A DNA stretch of 64,000 nucleotides from Petunia secreta (lineage: Eukaryota; Streptophyta; Magnoliopsida; Solanales; Solanaceae). Positions 1 through 9,279 of the stretch are shown piece after piece (the stretch's first letter is position 1; each line of letters begins with the position of its first letter). The stretch covers positions 33,861,501-33,925,500 of the forward strand of contig JARKIP010000005.1 in NCBI GenBank assembly GCA_029990175.1, given 5' to 3'. The translations under genes and the position numbers were made by a program. The notes under the pieces are model-generated. The model ran no database searches. It had not been told where the DNA came from and saw only the letters and a program-made list of their open reading frames with translations.

Positions 1-309
1 GCACACTGTTACGAACTTGTAACAATTTTCCGGTGTACGGACAACGAATTTAAACCCAGAACTTCGATTCTTAAGCAACAAACAAACCCAAATCACTCAA
101 GAAACACCAGCCTTCATCGGTTTCTTCCAAACACAGTGGGGTTCGAGTTCAGTCACCATTAAAGCTCAAAACAGTCCAAAAATTCACCAAGAAACCCTAG
201 TCACAAAATCAGTACGTCGGGTACTCGATGGAATCAGAACTCGATGGTGAACAAGAATCCAAGATTGTTTTTCCCAAACAACCAACAATCAAACACAATT
301 TTTGAATTT

Positions 310-343
<34 letters not shown>

Positions 344-460
344 TAAAAACACCAACAGTAACAAAACAAACAGGAACACGAAATGGAAAACAAAGACTCA
401 ACGCACGAAAATAAAGATAACTTGAACAGGATTGGGGTTGTAGAAACAAGCCCAAACCTT

Positions 461-472
461 GCTCTGATACCA
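461..472 (-). other. Primer-binding site (initiator tRNA-Met) of E0
   Basis: The minus strand reads TGGTATCAGAGC, the usual plant retrotransposon primer site for initiator tRNA-Met. It begins three bases after the LTR end. Confidence 0.9.
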
Positions 473-475
473 AGA

Positions 476-1224
476 TGGTGCAATGCAATTCCCGAAGGAA
501 AGCTTAGCACAGACGCGGAACAAGAACAACTAAAGAGGGAGATAAAAGCAAGACAAAACTTGCTTCTTTCGAAAGAACAGAGGGGAACCCGTCCCTAAGC
601 TCGATCAAAAGGGAGACAAGAATCACCCTAACTATGCAACAATCCTCAAGAGAACATTGCCTCTTGCAAACTGAATGATCAAGAGGAATGTTCAATCGGA
701 CTAACCGAAAGCCACAAGTCCTTAAAAGCCCACACTGGGGTTTTGCTCACGACGGAGACAAGAAATGTGCTCGGCACTTTCATTCAATTTTAATATCAAA
801 AAAGCTAACTTCTTACAATGAAAGGAAGTAGTGTTTATATAGGAAATACTAAGGGTAAACTAGTAAATAGGTCACAGTTGACCAATAGAAATAAGCCACG
901 CAGGGCTGAGCTAAATGTGTTCGGCAGACTTTTGACTTCGGTAAGCCTTGGCTTCGGTTCTCGATTGTCTGCTCGAACACACACTTGTTTCCTTCGGTCG
1001 CTCAATTGTCTTCGAGCTCATTGTCCTCGGTCACATTGCCTTCGGGCTCAAATCTGAAGATAACGCCTTCGATTCTTGAGCTCGGCCACTCAGCTTCGGA
1101 GCAATTGTTTTCCTTTGGCCAGGCTAAGTGAACGTGCACATCGTGCAGCAGCTTGGCTTGGCTTCTTGTCATCGGTCTCCTCGGTGGATCGATCACTTGA
1201 TCAGCACGTGATCGGGCTGCATCA
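476..1224 (-). repeat. 5' LTR of E0 (749 bp)
   Basis: In sense orientation it starts TGATGCAGCCCG and ends GCATTGCACCA. A TATA box (TATATAAA in sense) lies at 834-841. The first part of U3 holds an open frame with the TRSQAKLL motif, the LTR-encoded tail of pol, read on the minus strand at about 1002-1196. It is related to the E1/E2 LTRs and the solo LTR at 7341. It carries no GGCGGACCGCC-type palindromes. Confidence 0.9.
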
Positions 1225-2303
1225 TTATGTTCTTACAAACCCCCGTTCCTTGTTCAACGTGTTAGTATCGTTATTGTGTTGTTGTTTGTTATTGAAAATT
1301 GAAGAAAAACAAAAAAATTGAAAAACTAGAAAAGTTGAAAAAAATTGGTGGAGCGGGTTGGATACGAATCCCCGAGTGTTAAAAAGTAGTGGGGTTTGTT
1401 CCTTATTGTATTCCCGTCGTTTTGATAGGTATATCTCGTGTTTTGGTGTTACGAATCAAAATTTCGAAAATCAAAATCCAAAAGTTTGAAAATTCTTGAA
1501 AACGCTTCAATCTCGAATCGAAGCTTGTTGTTGTTGTTTGGGGTTGAAAAACTATTGGGGATTGATGATATTAGTTGTATACACCTTTGGGTATCGTTGG
1601 TATTGTGTTTCGGGTTGATATCGAGCCAAAGTTTTGGCCAAAATCGCCAAAAAAACTCGTTTTTGAGCTGCTGTGAAATCGCAGAAATTAACCCTTCGCG
1701 ATCGCGAAGAGCAATTTCGCGATAGCGAAGAACAAAATTATTTTTTGAAAAATTAACCCCTCGCGATCGCGCGCGTCTGGTCGCGATAGCGAAGAACAAA
1801 AAAATTTCAGAATTCCAGTTTTGGGACAGAACGTTCGCAACGGCTTCCGAACAGTTTCCAAACATCATGACTCCAATTCGACCATTAAATATGATGAGTT
1901 TGTAGATCACAAACAAAATTTCATCCGATTCCAAATCCGTTTGGTGCCGATTCGAGTCGAATCTTTTGTGTCCCGTTTTCTACCGTACCTCTTGGTTAGT
2001 GTTTTGAAGGTAATTGGCCTACTTGAAAGACACTAATCCTTTAGCGTATTAGGTATTCGTGCGTAGAGGAGGTTAGAATTAAAAGAAGAGTCGTAGAACT
2101 CCTTTTGGCCTCAAGTGCGCACTTAAAATAGCCGTCCGTACATAGAGTCTCATTAATTCCACTCCGAACTTTAACTTGGACATGCTAGTTGTGATTACCT
2201 TGGTTCCCAAGTTGATAAGGCCTCGCTCTTGAGTGTATATATATTGAGTGATACACGTGAGGGAGTGACTTTTGGGAGGTGTTGTTTTTTGGTGATTGCA
2301 ACA
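1225..2303 (+). other. C1 untranslated leader
   Basis: It matches the post-PBS leaders of D1 and D2: first a TTCTTACAAACCCCCG-like stretch, then A/T-rich repeats, then palindromes at 1695-1793, then a stretch ending in GTGAGGGAG just before the ORF. I see no convincing gene in it. The 161-codon minus-strand frame at 1449-1934 lies across the non-coding leader and has no relative here. The intron-acceptor-like TTTTTGTAG/GTAC that precedes the start codon in B1, G and I is not preserved here. Confidence 0.7.
1695..1793. repeat. GC palindrome cluster in the C1 leader (CGCGATCGCG type)
   Basis: TTCGCGATCGCGAA at 1695-1708 is a perfect 14-bp palindrome. It is followed by TTCGCGATAGCGAA (1716-1729), TCGCGATCGCG from 1761 and TCGCGATAGCGA from 1781. 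The same motif recurs six times in the C1 LTR. Other elements carry GGCGGACCGCC-type palindromes at the equivalent leader position. Confidence 0.9.
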
Positions 2304-5300
2304 ATGTCGGACAATGATGATGGAGTAGATTATGGCTCATGTGGCGATGATGCGAGTTGCTATGGCTCGTATGGTGATGATGGAGACTATGGCTCCTATG
2401 AGGGTGATGATGGCCATTACTATGATGATGGAAGCCATGGCTCCTATGATGATGAAGCGGTTCACTATGATGATCGTGAGATTGATGATGACGATGAGGC
2501 TTGCGATGACGAATGTGATGATGCCTATGCTTCTAGTCAAGAAATCGAAGGTGGTGACGCTTCAAGGTATGATGATCCTACTTACTCTTCTTGTGAAGAA
2601 TTTGATATTGATGATGGTGACATAGGCCGAGTTGATGATGATGATGAACATAGGGATTATTCTTATGCATCTTCTCTTAGTGTTGCTAACGGAGGACAAG
2701 GGAGTAGTGGAGGACCTTCCATTAGTATGGGAGATGGTGGTGGGTGTTCCATGGGGAAGAAGAAGCTTGCATCTTCTAGGTACGCTAAGCGGCCTAATGC
2801 TTCTAATTTCCATGTGGAGGGTGGTATGATAGGTGGTGTTGCTTTTGCTACAAAGGGGTTATGTGCCGTGAGGGGCGTGGATGGTTGTAGTAGGAGTAGT
2901 GCTATGGGCTATGGAACCAAGGCGAGAGGCACTTATGGGTTCCATGGCAAGGTTCCTTCCTCGACTTCCAACAACATTTCTAATGTTGGGAGAGTGACGG
3001 GAAGTGGAGGTTGTTCTAGTGGTGATGCCACTAGTGGAGGGATAAGGAAGACCCAAGTTGTTGGTGTTGACACTTGTGGGCGTCCAAATTCTCATTTGGG
3101 TGCCAATGTGCAAGACTTGGGTAGATGTAGGTTCGTTGTTGAGGTAGATGGTATTGGAGGATACTTGCTCAAGATTGGTGGTACCAATGCCAATTGTATT
3201 ACCATCTCTTTGGTTGATAGGCTTAGGATACCATGCCAAAAGCTAGAGCATCCTTATGAGTATGATGGAGTGTGGGTTTCTAAGGAGGCTCGGGTACTCA
3301 TATCTCATAGGAACTATAAATGCTATGTGTGGTGTGATGTGTATCCCATGCGTGATATTGATGTGTGGATAGGTGACCGGTGGTTGGAGGGGAAGAGGGT
3401 GCAATATAGTGTGGTGAAGGATGCATATCTTGTGGGCGTAGGGCAAAGAGTTTATGACTTTGTGCCTTACCGGGCGAAGAGCCAAGTGCCTACTAGTGCG
3501 CCTTCTTTGGCTAGGCAAAGGAGCAAGGAGCAAGAACTTCATTCCATGGTTGACAATGTGCAAACAAGAAGTCCTACAAACACAAGCAATGGTGGGACAT
3601 GTGCTAGAAAAGGGTTGATAGACATCAACAAGGTGAACCCAAAACCACAAGTTTCAATTCCAAGTGGTTCACCAACGAAGAAGAAGGAGACATCAAGTGA
3701 TGAGTCTCCTAGTCCTAGATTCCGGGTTGACGTGAAGAGTCCACCTACTCCGGCTATGGGTATTCTTGGGCCTCGTCCCAATTCGCCCGAATTTGAGAGA
3801 CAAAAGATAGAGAGGAGTAAGGGAGTGACCGGTGACATTCCTCGAGTGGAAAAAGGAGAGGACGTGTTGAGTGATGTGAGTGGGATGTCACCACCCGAAT
3901 CTACACCTAGCCTTGAAAGAAAAATGAGGGAAAAGAAAGAGGGAAAAAAGAGTGAGGACACCCCTTATTCTAACCTTAACCCTTTACCTTTTTCTTCTAC
4001 TTGTGTGAGTACTTGTGTAGGTATTCTTGGAGGTGCGCCGATGGAGCCTCAACCATGTTCCGAGATGGAAAGACAAGGTGAAGGAGATGCCGAATGCGAG
4101 CTACAAGGCGGAGGCGTTCATGACACTTCAAAGGTATGTGTTAGTTCTTCCTCCCTTGAGCATGATACTTCCTTGTCTTGTGATCTTGCTTGTAACAACT
4201 CTATGCTAGTTGATGATTTGCATGAGTATAATGTGTTTGCAACTAGTGTAGAGCCTTCGGGTCAACTTGTGTGTGAAATTGAACCACTAGTTGAGAGGGT
4301 TGAAACGCCACATCATGATGTGAGCTCGGTTTTCATTGAACCTCTCTTTAGTGAGAATGTTGAAGTTGACCTTGTTTGTGAACCTTGTTATGACACCCCA
4401 CCCATATTTGATAAAGGAGAAGATGAATTACATGATGATCTTATTCTTCCCTTTGATTGCTTCATTGATAATGGTGGTCTCATGTGTCGTAGTGAGGGTG
4501 GATTTGACCTTGAGGAGTCTCTTGAATGTGAGATGGATCGATTTATTTTCGATGACTCCTCGAGTGAGAGTGAAAGACCTAGTCTTGATTCTATGCTTTT
4601 GCGTAACCATGAATTTGAGGTGCATGCCTTTACATTTCTATTGTTTGAAGGCAATCTCATTTGTGGTGGTGAATTGTATCGGACTAGAGTCGATAGTAGA
4701 GTCGAACCTCCATGGTTTGTAAAGTTAGGCTCTATGGATGATCCGACGTTTGGAACTCCAAGTGAGGAGAGTAGCCTTGATATTGGTCGTGTTGACCTTT
4801 CTTCTAGTGGTCCTAGCCTTCATTGTGTGGACTATAATGATGAAGAACCTATTTTGGAGACTTTCCTTTGGAGTTTGCCTAGTGAGGGGGATTGTCTTGG
4901 AGTTGATTTGGGAGGTGAGGAGGTATCTCTCGGTGTGTGTAAGAATGCTCTTAAGAAGGGGAGTGGAGTAGTTGATGTTAGTTGTGAATTGAACTATTTT
5001 ACTTACTCCATCCCATATGTTGAGCACACCTTGAGTGATGGACATACCAAAGCCAATGTGTCACATTGTGATAAACTTGATTTGAAGGCTTGGTGTGTTG
5101 CTAGTAAGCTTAGGGGTCATAGGACATTTGATTGCTACATCTTGCATGACTTTGATCTCTTTGCTTGTTTTGAAAACGAGTGCTTGTTCTTGTCGAGCCA
5201 AGACCATGTTGTCTCTTTTGGGGACATAAGCTTTTTCATAGGTATTGATGCTTGGCTCTATCACAAGAGCGTGTTTTCCACACACCTTGCACTCTTTCTT

Positions 5301-5321
5301 GATAAGCTAACCTACTTGTGA
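2304..5321 (+). CDS. C1 protein: acidic N-terminus, inactive protease-like domain, ACC module
   Basis: The intact ORF is about 1005 codons from the ATG at 2304, chosen because relatives start at this distance from the leader; an upstream in-frame ATG lies at 2229. Residues 1-110 are Asp/Gly/Tyr-rich (repeats like DDGDYGSY) and replace the usual gag. At nucleotides 3120-3470 the sequence aligns with the gypsy protease of A1, B1 and I: the NAN, LVDRLRIP and DVYPM segments match, but the catalytic DSG is IGG (3174-3182). It should therefore not cleave. From about 3793 to the end lies the ACC module. Its blocks include CYDTPPIFDKGEDEL, ELYRTRV, EPPW, LKKGSGV, LRGHRTFD, VSFGDISFFIGIDAWLYHKS and the end LTYL. 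I recognise no enzyme motif, signal peptide or clear membrane segment in ACC. The function is unknown; it may be a structural or trans-acting protein of the element. Confidence 0.8.
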   Translation: MSDNDDGVDYGSCGDDASCYGSYGDDGDYGSYEGDDGHYYDDGSHGSYDDEAVHYDDREIDDDDEACDDECDDAYASSQEIEGGDASRYDDPTYSSCEEFDIDDGDIGRVDDDDEHRDYSYASSLSVANGGQGSSGGPSISMGDGGGCSMGKKKLASSRYAKRPNASNFHVEGGMIGGVAFATKGLCAVRGVDGCSRSSAMGYGTKARGTYGFHGKVPSSTSNNISNVGRVTGSGGCSSGDATSGGIRKTQVVGVDTCGRPNSHLGANVQDLGRCRFVVEVDGIGGYLLKIGGTNANCITISLVDRLRIPCQKLEHPYEYDGVWVSKEARVLISHRNYKCYVWCDVYPMRDIDVWIGDRWLEGKRVQYSVVKDAYLVGVGQRVYDFVPYRAKSQVPTSAPSLARQRSKEQELHSMVDNVQTRSPTNTSNGGTCARKGLIDINKVNPKPQVSIPSGSPTKKKETSSDESPSPRFRVDVKSPPTPAMGILGPRPNSPEFERQKIERSKGVTGDIPRVEKGEDVLSDVSGMSPPESTPSLERKMREKKEGKKSEDTPYSNLNPLPFSSTCVSTCVGILGGAPMEPQPCSEMERQGEGDAECELQGGGVHDTSKVCVSSSSLEHDTSLSCDLACNNSMLVDDLHEYNVFATSVEPSGQLVCEIEPLVERVETPHHDVSSVFIEPLFSENVEVDLVCEPCYDTPPIFDKGEDELHDDLILPFDCFIDNGGLMCRSEGGFDLEESLECEMDRFIFDDSSSESERPSLDSMLLRNHEFEVHAFTFLLFEGNLICGGELYRTRVDSRVEPPWFVKLGSMDDPTFGTPSEESSLDIGRVDLSSSGPSLHCVDYNDEEPILETFLWSLPSEGDCLGVDLGGEEVSLGVCKNALKKGSGVVDVSCELNYFTYSIPYVEHTLSDGHTKANVSHCDKLDLKAWCVASKLRGHRTFDCYILHDFDLFACFENECLFLSSQDHVVSFGDISFFIGIDAWLYHKSVFSTHLALFLDKLTYL

Positions 5322-5370
5322 AGTAGGAAATTTTGGTTGTGCTTGCTTTGATTGTAGGTTTTGATGGTTC

Positions 5371-5406
5371 GATTTCGAGGACGAAATCCTTTCAAGAAGG
5401 GGAGGA
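5371..5406 (+). promoter_or_regulatory. Hairpin and polypurine tract of C1
   Basis: GATTTCGAGGACGAAATC (5371-5388) can fold into a 7-bp stem with an AGGA loop. The polypurine tract AAGAAGGGGAGGA (5394-5406) directly abuts the 3' LTR and would prime plus-strand DNA synthesis. The same pair occurs in every family here. In the autonomous copies it also codes for ISRTKSSQEGEDD, but here it is non-coding. Confidence 0.85.
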
Positions 5407-6239
5407 TGATGCAATATAAAATGGCCTAAACGACAACCATCAAAAGCCAAGCTCGAGTGCACAATGGATACGAGTCAAGGCCTCCGGGAACATCTTGGAA
5501 GATCATGCATTGGAGCGCCGAGGACGGAGGAAACAGGGCAGGAAAACAGGCAGCCCAAAACAGGGCAAAACAGGGGAGCACACTGGGAGCTCACTGCCTA
5601 AGGAAGAACTTTTGTTCTTCGCGATCGCGACCACTTCTCACGCGATCGCGAAGAGTATTGAGTTGGCCTGCGCGACAGCGTGACCTTGAGCGCGAAGGCG
5701 AAGCTGAGGATGCTGAAGAACGAGAAGATAATGGAGACCTGCGCGATCGCGAACCATCTGCGCGATCGCGATGCCTAGCGTTGTTGCCTGCGCGATCGCG
5801 AGCCTCCCTGGCGCGATCGCGATGAAGAGAGTTTGCTCAGCGAACCAGAATCAGCTGCAGGGCCATTTTTGTCCATTTTTAGTGAAAATGTATATATAGC
5901 ACATTTGCTCTTCATTTCATTAGTTAGCCATTGTTTAGAAGATATAATTGAGAGAGAACATTGAAGAGGCCGAGCCCTTCTTGTTTGAGCCCGAGGCTCG
6001 TGTATGTCTCGACTTGGAACCTATGGAGATCGACACCTAGTTTGATTCCATTGTAAGGTTCGAGTTTCCCTTCTCCCTTTTGAATTCAATTAACGTTAGT
6101 GAATTGAATTCGATTCTTTCTTCTATTTCTTGCCTTCCTACTCTCTAATTTCTCGATTTCCTAGATATCTCGTATCTTGTTTTTATCGCTTCCGCATATT
6201 TGTATCGTGTTTAGCTTCCGCGTATTTTCGATTGCATCA
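5407..6239 (+). repeat. 3' LTR of C1 (833 bp)
   Basis: It starts TGATGCAATATAAAATGG and ends ATTGCATCA. The first 120 bp and the region after the TATA box (TATATATA, 5891-5898) match the F LTR (41872-42689). The segment between differs: F has GGCGGACCGCC palindromes while C1 has CGCGATCGCG palindromes. The end carries the TTCCGCGT segment seen in most LTRs here. Confidence 0.9.
5619..5822. repeat. Array of CGCGATCGCG palindromes in U3 of the C1 LTR
   Basis: Six perfect copies of the 10-bp palindrome CGCGATCGCG start at 5620, 5641, 5742, 5761, 5791 and 5812, with decayed relatives (such as GCGCGACAGCGTG) between them. Spacing is irregular, so this is not a simple tandem repeat. The cluster lies between the LTR start and the TATA box, where other families carry GGCGGACCGCC-type palindromes. 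Confidence 0.93.
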
Positions 6240-7340
6240 TGTGAAGAATTTGATATTGATGATGGTGACATAGGTAGAGTTGATGATGATGATGAACATA
6301 GAGGTTATTCTTATGCATCTTCTCTTAGTGTCGCTAACGGTGTACAAGGGAGTAGTAGAGGACCTTCCATTAGTATGGGAGGCGGTGGTGGTTGTTCCGT
6401 GGGAAAGAAGAAGCTTGCATCTTCTAGGTACGCTAAGCGACCTAATGCTTCTAATTCCCATGAGGAGGGTGGTATGATAAATGGTGTTGCTTTTGCTACA
6501 AAGGGGATGTATGCCGTGAGGGGCGTGGATGGTTGTAGTAGGAGTAGTGCTATGGGCTATGGAACCAAAGCGAGAGGCACTTATGGGTTCCATGGCGAGG
6601 TTCCTTCCTTGACTTCCAACAACATTGTTAATGTTGGGAGAATGACGGGAAGTGGAGATTGTCCTAGTGGTGTTGCCACTAGTGGAGGGATAAGGAAGAC
6701 CCAAGTTGTCGGAGTTGACACTTGTGGGCATTCAAATTCTCACTTGGATGACAATCTACAACACTTGGGTAGATGTAGGTTCGTTGTTGAGGTAGATGGT
6801 ATTGGAGGATACTTGCTCAAGATTGGTGGTACCGATGCCAATTGTATTAGCACCTCTTTGGTTGATAGGCTTAGGATACCATGCCACAAGCTAGAGCATC
6901 CTTATGAGTATGATGGAGTGTGGGTTTCTAAGGAGGCTCGGGTACTCATATCTCATAGGAACTATAAATGCTATGTGTGGTGTGACCTGTATCCCATGCG
7001 TCATATTGATGTGTGGATAGGTGACCGGTGGTTGGAGGAGAAGAGGGTGCAATATAGTGTGGTGAAGGGTGCATATCTTGTGGGCGTAGGGCAAAGAGTT
7101 TATGACTTTGTGCCTTACCGGGCGAAGAGCCAAGTGCCTACTAGTGCGCCTTCTTTGGCTAGGCAAAGGAGCAAGGAGCAAGAACTTCATTCCATGGTTG
7201 ACAATGTGCAAACAAGAAGTCCTACAAACACAAGCAATGGTGGGACATGTGCTAGAAAAGGGTTGATAGACATCAACAAGGTGAACCCAAAACCACAAGT
7301 TTCAATTCCAAGTGGTTCACCAACAAAGAAGAAGGAGACG
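6240..7340 (+). pseudogene. F ORF, part 1: acidic region and inactive protease-like domain
   Basis: The reading frame enters from the C1 insertion point at CEEFDIDDGD and runs to the solo LTR. It is highly similar to C1 residues from about 95 onward. The protease-like segment is again without a catalytic aspartate (IGGTDANCI in place of the DSG-containing segment). The part up to SPTKKKET is uninterrupted. Removing S plus one copy of its TSD would keep the frame into part 2, so the frame was probably still open here when S inserted. Confidence 0.85.
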
Positions 7341-8084
7341 TGATGCAGCCCGAACACGTGCTGATCAAGTGTTCGATCCACCGAGGAGACCGATGACAAG
7401 AAGCCAAGCCAAGCTACTGCACGATGTGCACGTTCACTTAGCCTGGCCGAAGGAAAACAATTGCTCCAAAGCTGAGTGGCCGAGCTCAAGAATCGAAGGC
7501 ATTATCTTCAGATTTGAGCCCGAAGGCAAAGTGACCGAGGACAATGAGCTCGAGGAGAATTGAGCGTCTGAAGAGAACGAATGTGTTCGAGCAGACAATC
7601 GAGAACCGAAGCCAAGGCTTACCAAAGTCAAGTCTGCCGAACACACTTTAACTCAGCCCTGCGTGGCTTATTTCTATTGGTCGCCTGTGACCCCTTTTAC
7701 TAGTTACCCTTAGTATTCCTATATAAACCTTGTTTCCTTTCATTGCAAGTAGCTAGTTTTTGAACATTGATGAATGAATGAAAGTGCCGAGCACATTTCT
7801 TGTCTCCGTCGTGAGCAACCCCCTGTGAGGGCTTTTATGGACTTGTGGCTTTCGGTTAATCCGATTGAACATTCCTCTTTGATCATTCAGTTTGCAAGAG
7901 GCATGTTCTCTTGAGGATTGTTGCATAGTTTAGGTGATTCTTGTGTCCCTTTTGATCGAGCTTTGAGACAGGTTCCTCACTGTTCTTTCAAAAGAAGCAA
8001 GTTTTGTCTTGCTTCTATCTTTATCTTTTGTTGTTTATCTTCCGCGTTCGTGCTAAGCAACTCCTTCGGGTTTGCATTGCACCA
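7341..8084 (+). mobile_element. S: solo LTR (744 bp) of the E/A-type family
   Basis: It starts TGATGCAGCCCG and ends GCATTGCACCA, flanked on both sides by AGACG (7336-7340 and 8085-8089), so the edges are certain. No internal region remains, which fits LTR-LTR recombination after insertion. The TATA box is at 7720-7727 (TATATAAA). The LTR still holds an open pol tail with TRSQAKLLHD read on the plus strand (to 7563). It lies in the F ORF. Confidence 0.95.
7720..7727 (+). promoter_or_regulatory. TATA box in solo LTR S
   Basis: TATATAAA lies about 380 bp into the LTR, at the same place as in the A1 and E LTRs. It is the likely core promoter of the former element. Confidence 0.7.
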
Positions 8085-8089
8085 AGACG

Positions 8090-9279
8090 TCAAGTGATGA
8101 GTCTCCTAGTCCTAGATTCCGGGTTGACGTTAAAAGTCCACCTACTCCGGCTATGGGTATTCTTGGGCCTCGTCCCAATTCGCCCGAATTTGAGAGACAA
8201 AAGATAGAGAGGAGTAAGGGAGTGACCGATGACATTCCTCGAGTGGAAAAAGGAGAGGATGTGAGGAGTGATGTGAGTGGAATGTCACCACCCGAATCTA
8301 CACCCGACCTTGAAAAGAAAATGAGGGAAAAGAAAGAGGGAAAAAGAAAAATTGAGAGTGAGGACACCCCTTATTCTAACCTTAACCCTTTATCTTTTTC
8401 TTCTACTTGTTTGAGTACTTGTGTAGGTATTCTTGGAGGCAAACCGATGGAGCCTCAGCCATGTTCCGAGATGGAAAGACAAGGTGAAGGAGAAGCCAAA
8501 TGTGAGCTACGAGGTGAAAGAACTACCCATGATACTTCAAGTACATTGAGTGAGCCCGAGTGCGACTCAAAGGTATGTGTTAGTTCTTCTATCCTTGAGC
8601 ATAATACTTCCTTGTCTTGTAATGTTGTTAGTGAAAACTCTAGGCTAGTTGATGATTTGCATGACTATAATGTGTTTGCAACTAGAGTAGAGCCTTTGGG
8701 TCAACTTGTGTGTGAAAACGAACCACTAGTTGAGAGGGTTGAAAAGCCACATCATGATGTGAGCTCGGTTTTTATAGAACCTCTCTTTAGTGAAAATGTT
8801 GAAGTTGACCTTATTTGTGGACCTTGTTATGACACCCCACCCATGTTTGATAAAGGAGAAGATGAATTGCATGATTATCCTATTCTTCCCTTTGATTGTT
8901 TACTTGATAGTGGTGGTTTCTTGTGTCGTAGCGAGGAAGGTCGTAACCTTGAGGAGTCTCTTGAGAATGAGATAGATCGACTTGTGTTCGATGGCTCCTC
9001 AAGTTTAGATGTGGCCTCTAGTTTGAGAACTTAACCTTTGCTTGCTAATGAACTTGAGAAGTGTGCCTATACTAATCCTTTGTATGAGGGCAACTTCAAT
9101 GAAAATGGTGAATTGTATCAAACTAGAGTAGGGTGTGAGTTTGGACCTCCATGGATTGGAATGCCTAACTCTATCGATAATCCATTGTTTGAGACCTCCC
9201 TTGGGAGTTTGTCTAGTGACGAGGGTTGTCTTGGAGGGATATTTGGAGGTGAGGAGGTACCTCTTGGTGTGTATAAGAA
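8090..9279 (+). pseudogene. F ORF, part 2: first two thirds of the ACC module
   Basis: It continues from the S insertion and carries ACC blocks matching C1 (ERQKIERSKGV, CYDTPPMFDKGEDEL, CRSEEG, NGELYQTRV). An in-frame TAA at 9032-9034 interrupts it in a stretch where C1 reads through, and similarity resumes in the same frame afterwards. It ends at 9279, where the 5'-truncated LTR of G begins. About 14 bases of F up to the expected insertion site are missing. F is therefore a dead copy. Confidence 0.8.

Larger units (their letters stand above)
1..1224 (-). mobile_element. E0: 5' end of a minus-strand Ty3/gypsy element (leader, PBS, 5' LTR)
   Basis: Read on the minus strand, this is a 5' LTR (476-1224), a tRNA-Met primer site (461-472) and an untranslated leader running off the left edge. 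The leader closely matches those of E1 (48493-49683) and E2 (60256-61483), so E0 belongs to the same autonomous-type family. A T-run of about 31 bases (312-342 on the plus strand) lies in the leader; it is an A-run on the sense strand and varies in length between copies. The right edge is the LTR end at 1224, and the sequence from 1225 is the leader of C1. TTATG (1225-1229) is therefore the expected TSD, but its partner lies outside the window. No coding part of E0 is present apart from the pol tail in its LTR. Confidence 0.88.
1225..6239 (+). mobile_element. C1: non-autonomous gypsy-type element, 5' LTR outside the window
   Basis: C1 consists of an untranslated leader, one long ORF (2304-5321), a hairpin plus purine tract, and a 3' LTR (5407-6239). 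E0 is inserted in its leader close to the primer site, so its 5' LTR and PBS are beyond the left edge. It has no RT, RNase H or integrase. After the LTR the sequence resumes inside the ORF of another copy of the same family (F) at the codons for CEEFDIDDGD. C1 therefore inserted into its own relative. The TSD would be TGTGA (6240-6244), but its left partner is not in the window. Confidence 0.85.

Noticed and set aside
312..342. Long T-run as a special signal
   Set aside because: It is a length-variable A-run of the leader (also in A1 and E2), best taken as a microsatellite.
1449..1934. 161-codon minus-strand ORF
   Set aside because: It runs antisense through the non-coding C1 leader and its palindromes; no related frame is kept in the D1/D2 leaders.
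2337..2813. Met/Ile-rich ORFs in other frames over the acidic repeat
   Set aside because: They are products of the GATGAT-rich sequence read in other frames, with no independent support.
2304..5321. C1 ORF as a host gene
   Set aside because: It lies between a retrotransposon leader and a hairpin/purine tract/LTR, and its relatives all sit in elements.
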